14,398 nucleotides of DNA, taken from AA29 sp041481445 (lineage in GTDB: Bacteria; Acidobacteriota; Vicinamibacteria; Fen-336). Below, in pieces: positions 14,087 through 14,398 of this stretch. The stretch covers positions 1 through 14,398 of the forward strand of contig JBGPBV010000168.1 in assembly GCA_041481445.1 (NCBI GenBank), written 5' to 3'. The notes beneath the pieces were generated by a model, which saw nothing but the letters and a program-made list of their open reading frames with translations, made no database searches and was not told the origin of the DNA. A program made the position numbers and the translations under genes. Position 1 is the first letter of the stretch; every line of letters starts with the position of its first letter.

Positions 14087-14320
14087 ATGGGCGATCTCCT
14101 GGAGAAGGTCATCGGGTTCACCCTCGTCCTGCTGCTGCCGCTCGTCATCGTGGGCGGAGGCCTGGTGACGTTGTTCGCGGTGGGGGCGCTGTTCGAGGCC
14201 CTCGACCACCCGCACGAGCTGCGCGGGCGCATCGAGGGGCTCTTCCGCCGTCCGCCCCGCCCGGGACGCCTCGCCGGCCCCGAGCACTACTACCGCCCGT
14301 ACTGGATCGGGCGCAGCTAG
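14087..14320 (+). CDS. Small membrane protein
   Basis: A 77-residue protein. Residues about 8-36 form one long or two short hydrophobic segments (FTLVLLLPLVIVGGGLVTLF). A charged stretch (HELRGRIEGLFRRPPRPG) and an aromatic C-terminal end (HYYRPYWIGRS) follow, the latter probably at the membrane surface. It starts at the base after the DUF2203 stop, with no gap. Its stop shares the CTAG at 14317-14320 with the stop of the convergent gene. The family is not recognised. The composition is plausible for a real protein, and the tight linkage to DUF2203 supports it. Confidence 0.65.
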   Translation: MGDLLEKVIGFTLVLLLPLVIVGGGLVTLFAVGALFEALDHPHELRGRIEGLFRRPPRPGRLAGPEHYYRPYWIGRS

Positions 14321-14398
14321 CCGCTTCCGTCCGGGACCTCCGCCGTCATCTTCATCCCGTATCGCGGGCGGAGGGTCATGAGCGCGAGCGGCTCCACG
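14317..14398 (-). CDS. C-terminal end of an unidentified protein (window edge)
   Basis: Only the last 26 codons are in the window, ending at a TAG that overlaps the stop of the small membrane protein through CTAG. The fragment contains TLRPRYGMKM, followed by a short polar tail. TLRPRxGxxM endings occur at the C-terminus of bacterial cytochromes P450, which is the best guess, but 26 residues are too few to be sure. There is no start and no catalytic motif in view. Confidence 0.4.
   Translation of the reverse strand, partial: VEPLALMTLRPRYGMKMTAEVPDGSG

Overview
The window is GC-rich, densely packed bacterial chromosome, with short gene pieces at both edges. No RNA gene, insertion sequence, integrase, CRISPR array or plasmid function was seen. 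A taxonomic marker is missing. The GC content, the poly-threonine linkers, the surface proteins built from PKD, IPT and lectin-like modules, and a C-terminal beta module in the first gene together suggest an uncultivated environmental lineage such as an Acidobacteriota-like group. This placement is a guess.

Layout, left to right. (1) Positions 2-1399 (+): the C-terminal part of a secreted or anchored modular protein with a PKD domain, a 69-residue threonine linker, an InlB-like repeat and an all-beta tail. (2) Positions 2867-1412 (-): a tight three-gene unit of zinc-ribbon Nudix hydrolase, TPR protein and hotdog thioesterase, with gaps or overlaps of only a few bases. (3) Positions 2955-4160 (+): ThiI without a rhodanese domain, divergent from the Nudix unit. 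(4) Positions 7093-4182 (-): a two-gene surface unit, a PKD lipoprotein followed by an IgGFc-binding-like/lectin-like protein. (5) Positions 7188-9150 (+): a SirB1-type transglutaminase-like protein and the FbaB-type class I fructose-bisphosphate aldolase. (6) Positions 12009-9163 (-): a large membrane protein with an N-terminal FHA domain, a long Pro/Ala linker, one membrane span, three IPT/TIG domains and a beta-barrel-like tail. (7) Positions 12180-13037 (+): a membrane-anchored Ig-like protein whose 3' end overlaps a convergent DPM1-like glycosyltransferase (13722-12991). (8) Positions 13754-14320 (+): a DUF2203 protein and a small membrane protein. (9) Positions 14398-14317 (-): the C-terminal end of an unidentified protein.

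Two themes stand out. First, about half of the genes encode exported, multi-domain proteins of adhesion or surface type, and a polyprenyl-phosphate-sugar-type glycosyltransferase lies in the same window. Second, several first-in-operon genes have a -10-like hexamer 7-9 bases before the start codon and no Shine-Dalgarno, which suggests leaderless or nearly leaderless mRNAs. fbaB and the PKD lipoprotein gene instead have strong Shine-Dalgarno sequences. The housekeeping genes (thiI, fbaB, Nudix) look ordinary. No complete novel system can be claimed from sequence alone. The best candidates for new biology are the PKD/IgGFc-like pair, the FHA-IPT protein with its atypical FHA pocket and repeated linker motif, and the shared bidirectional -10 near 13740.
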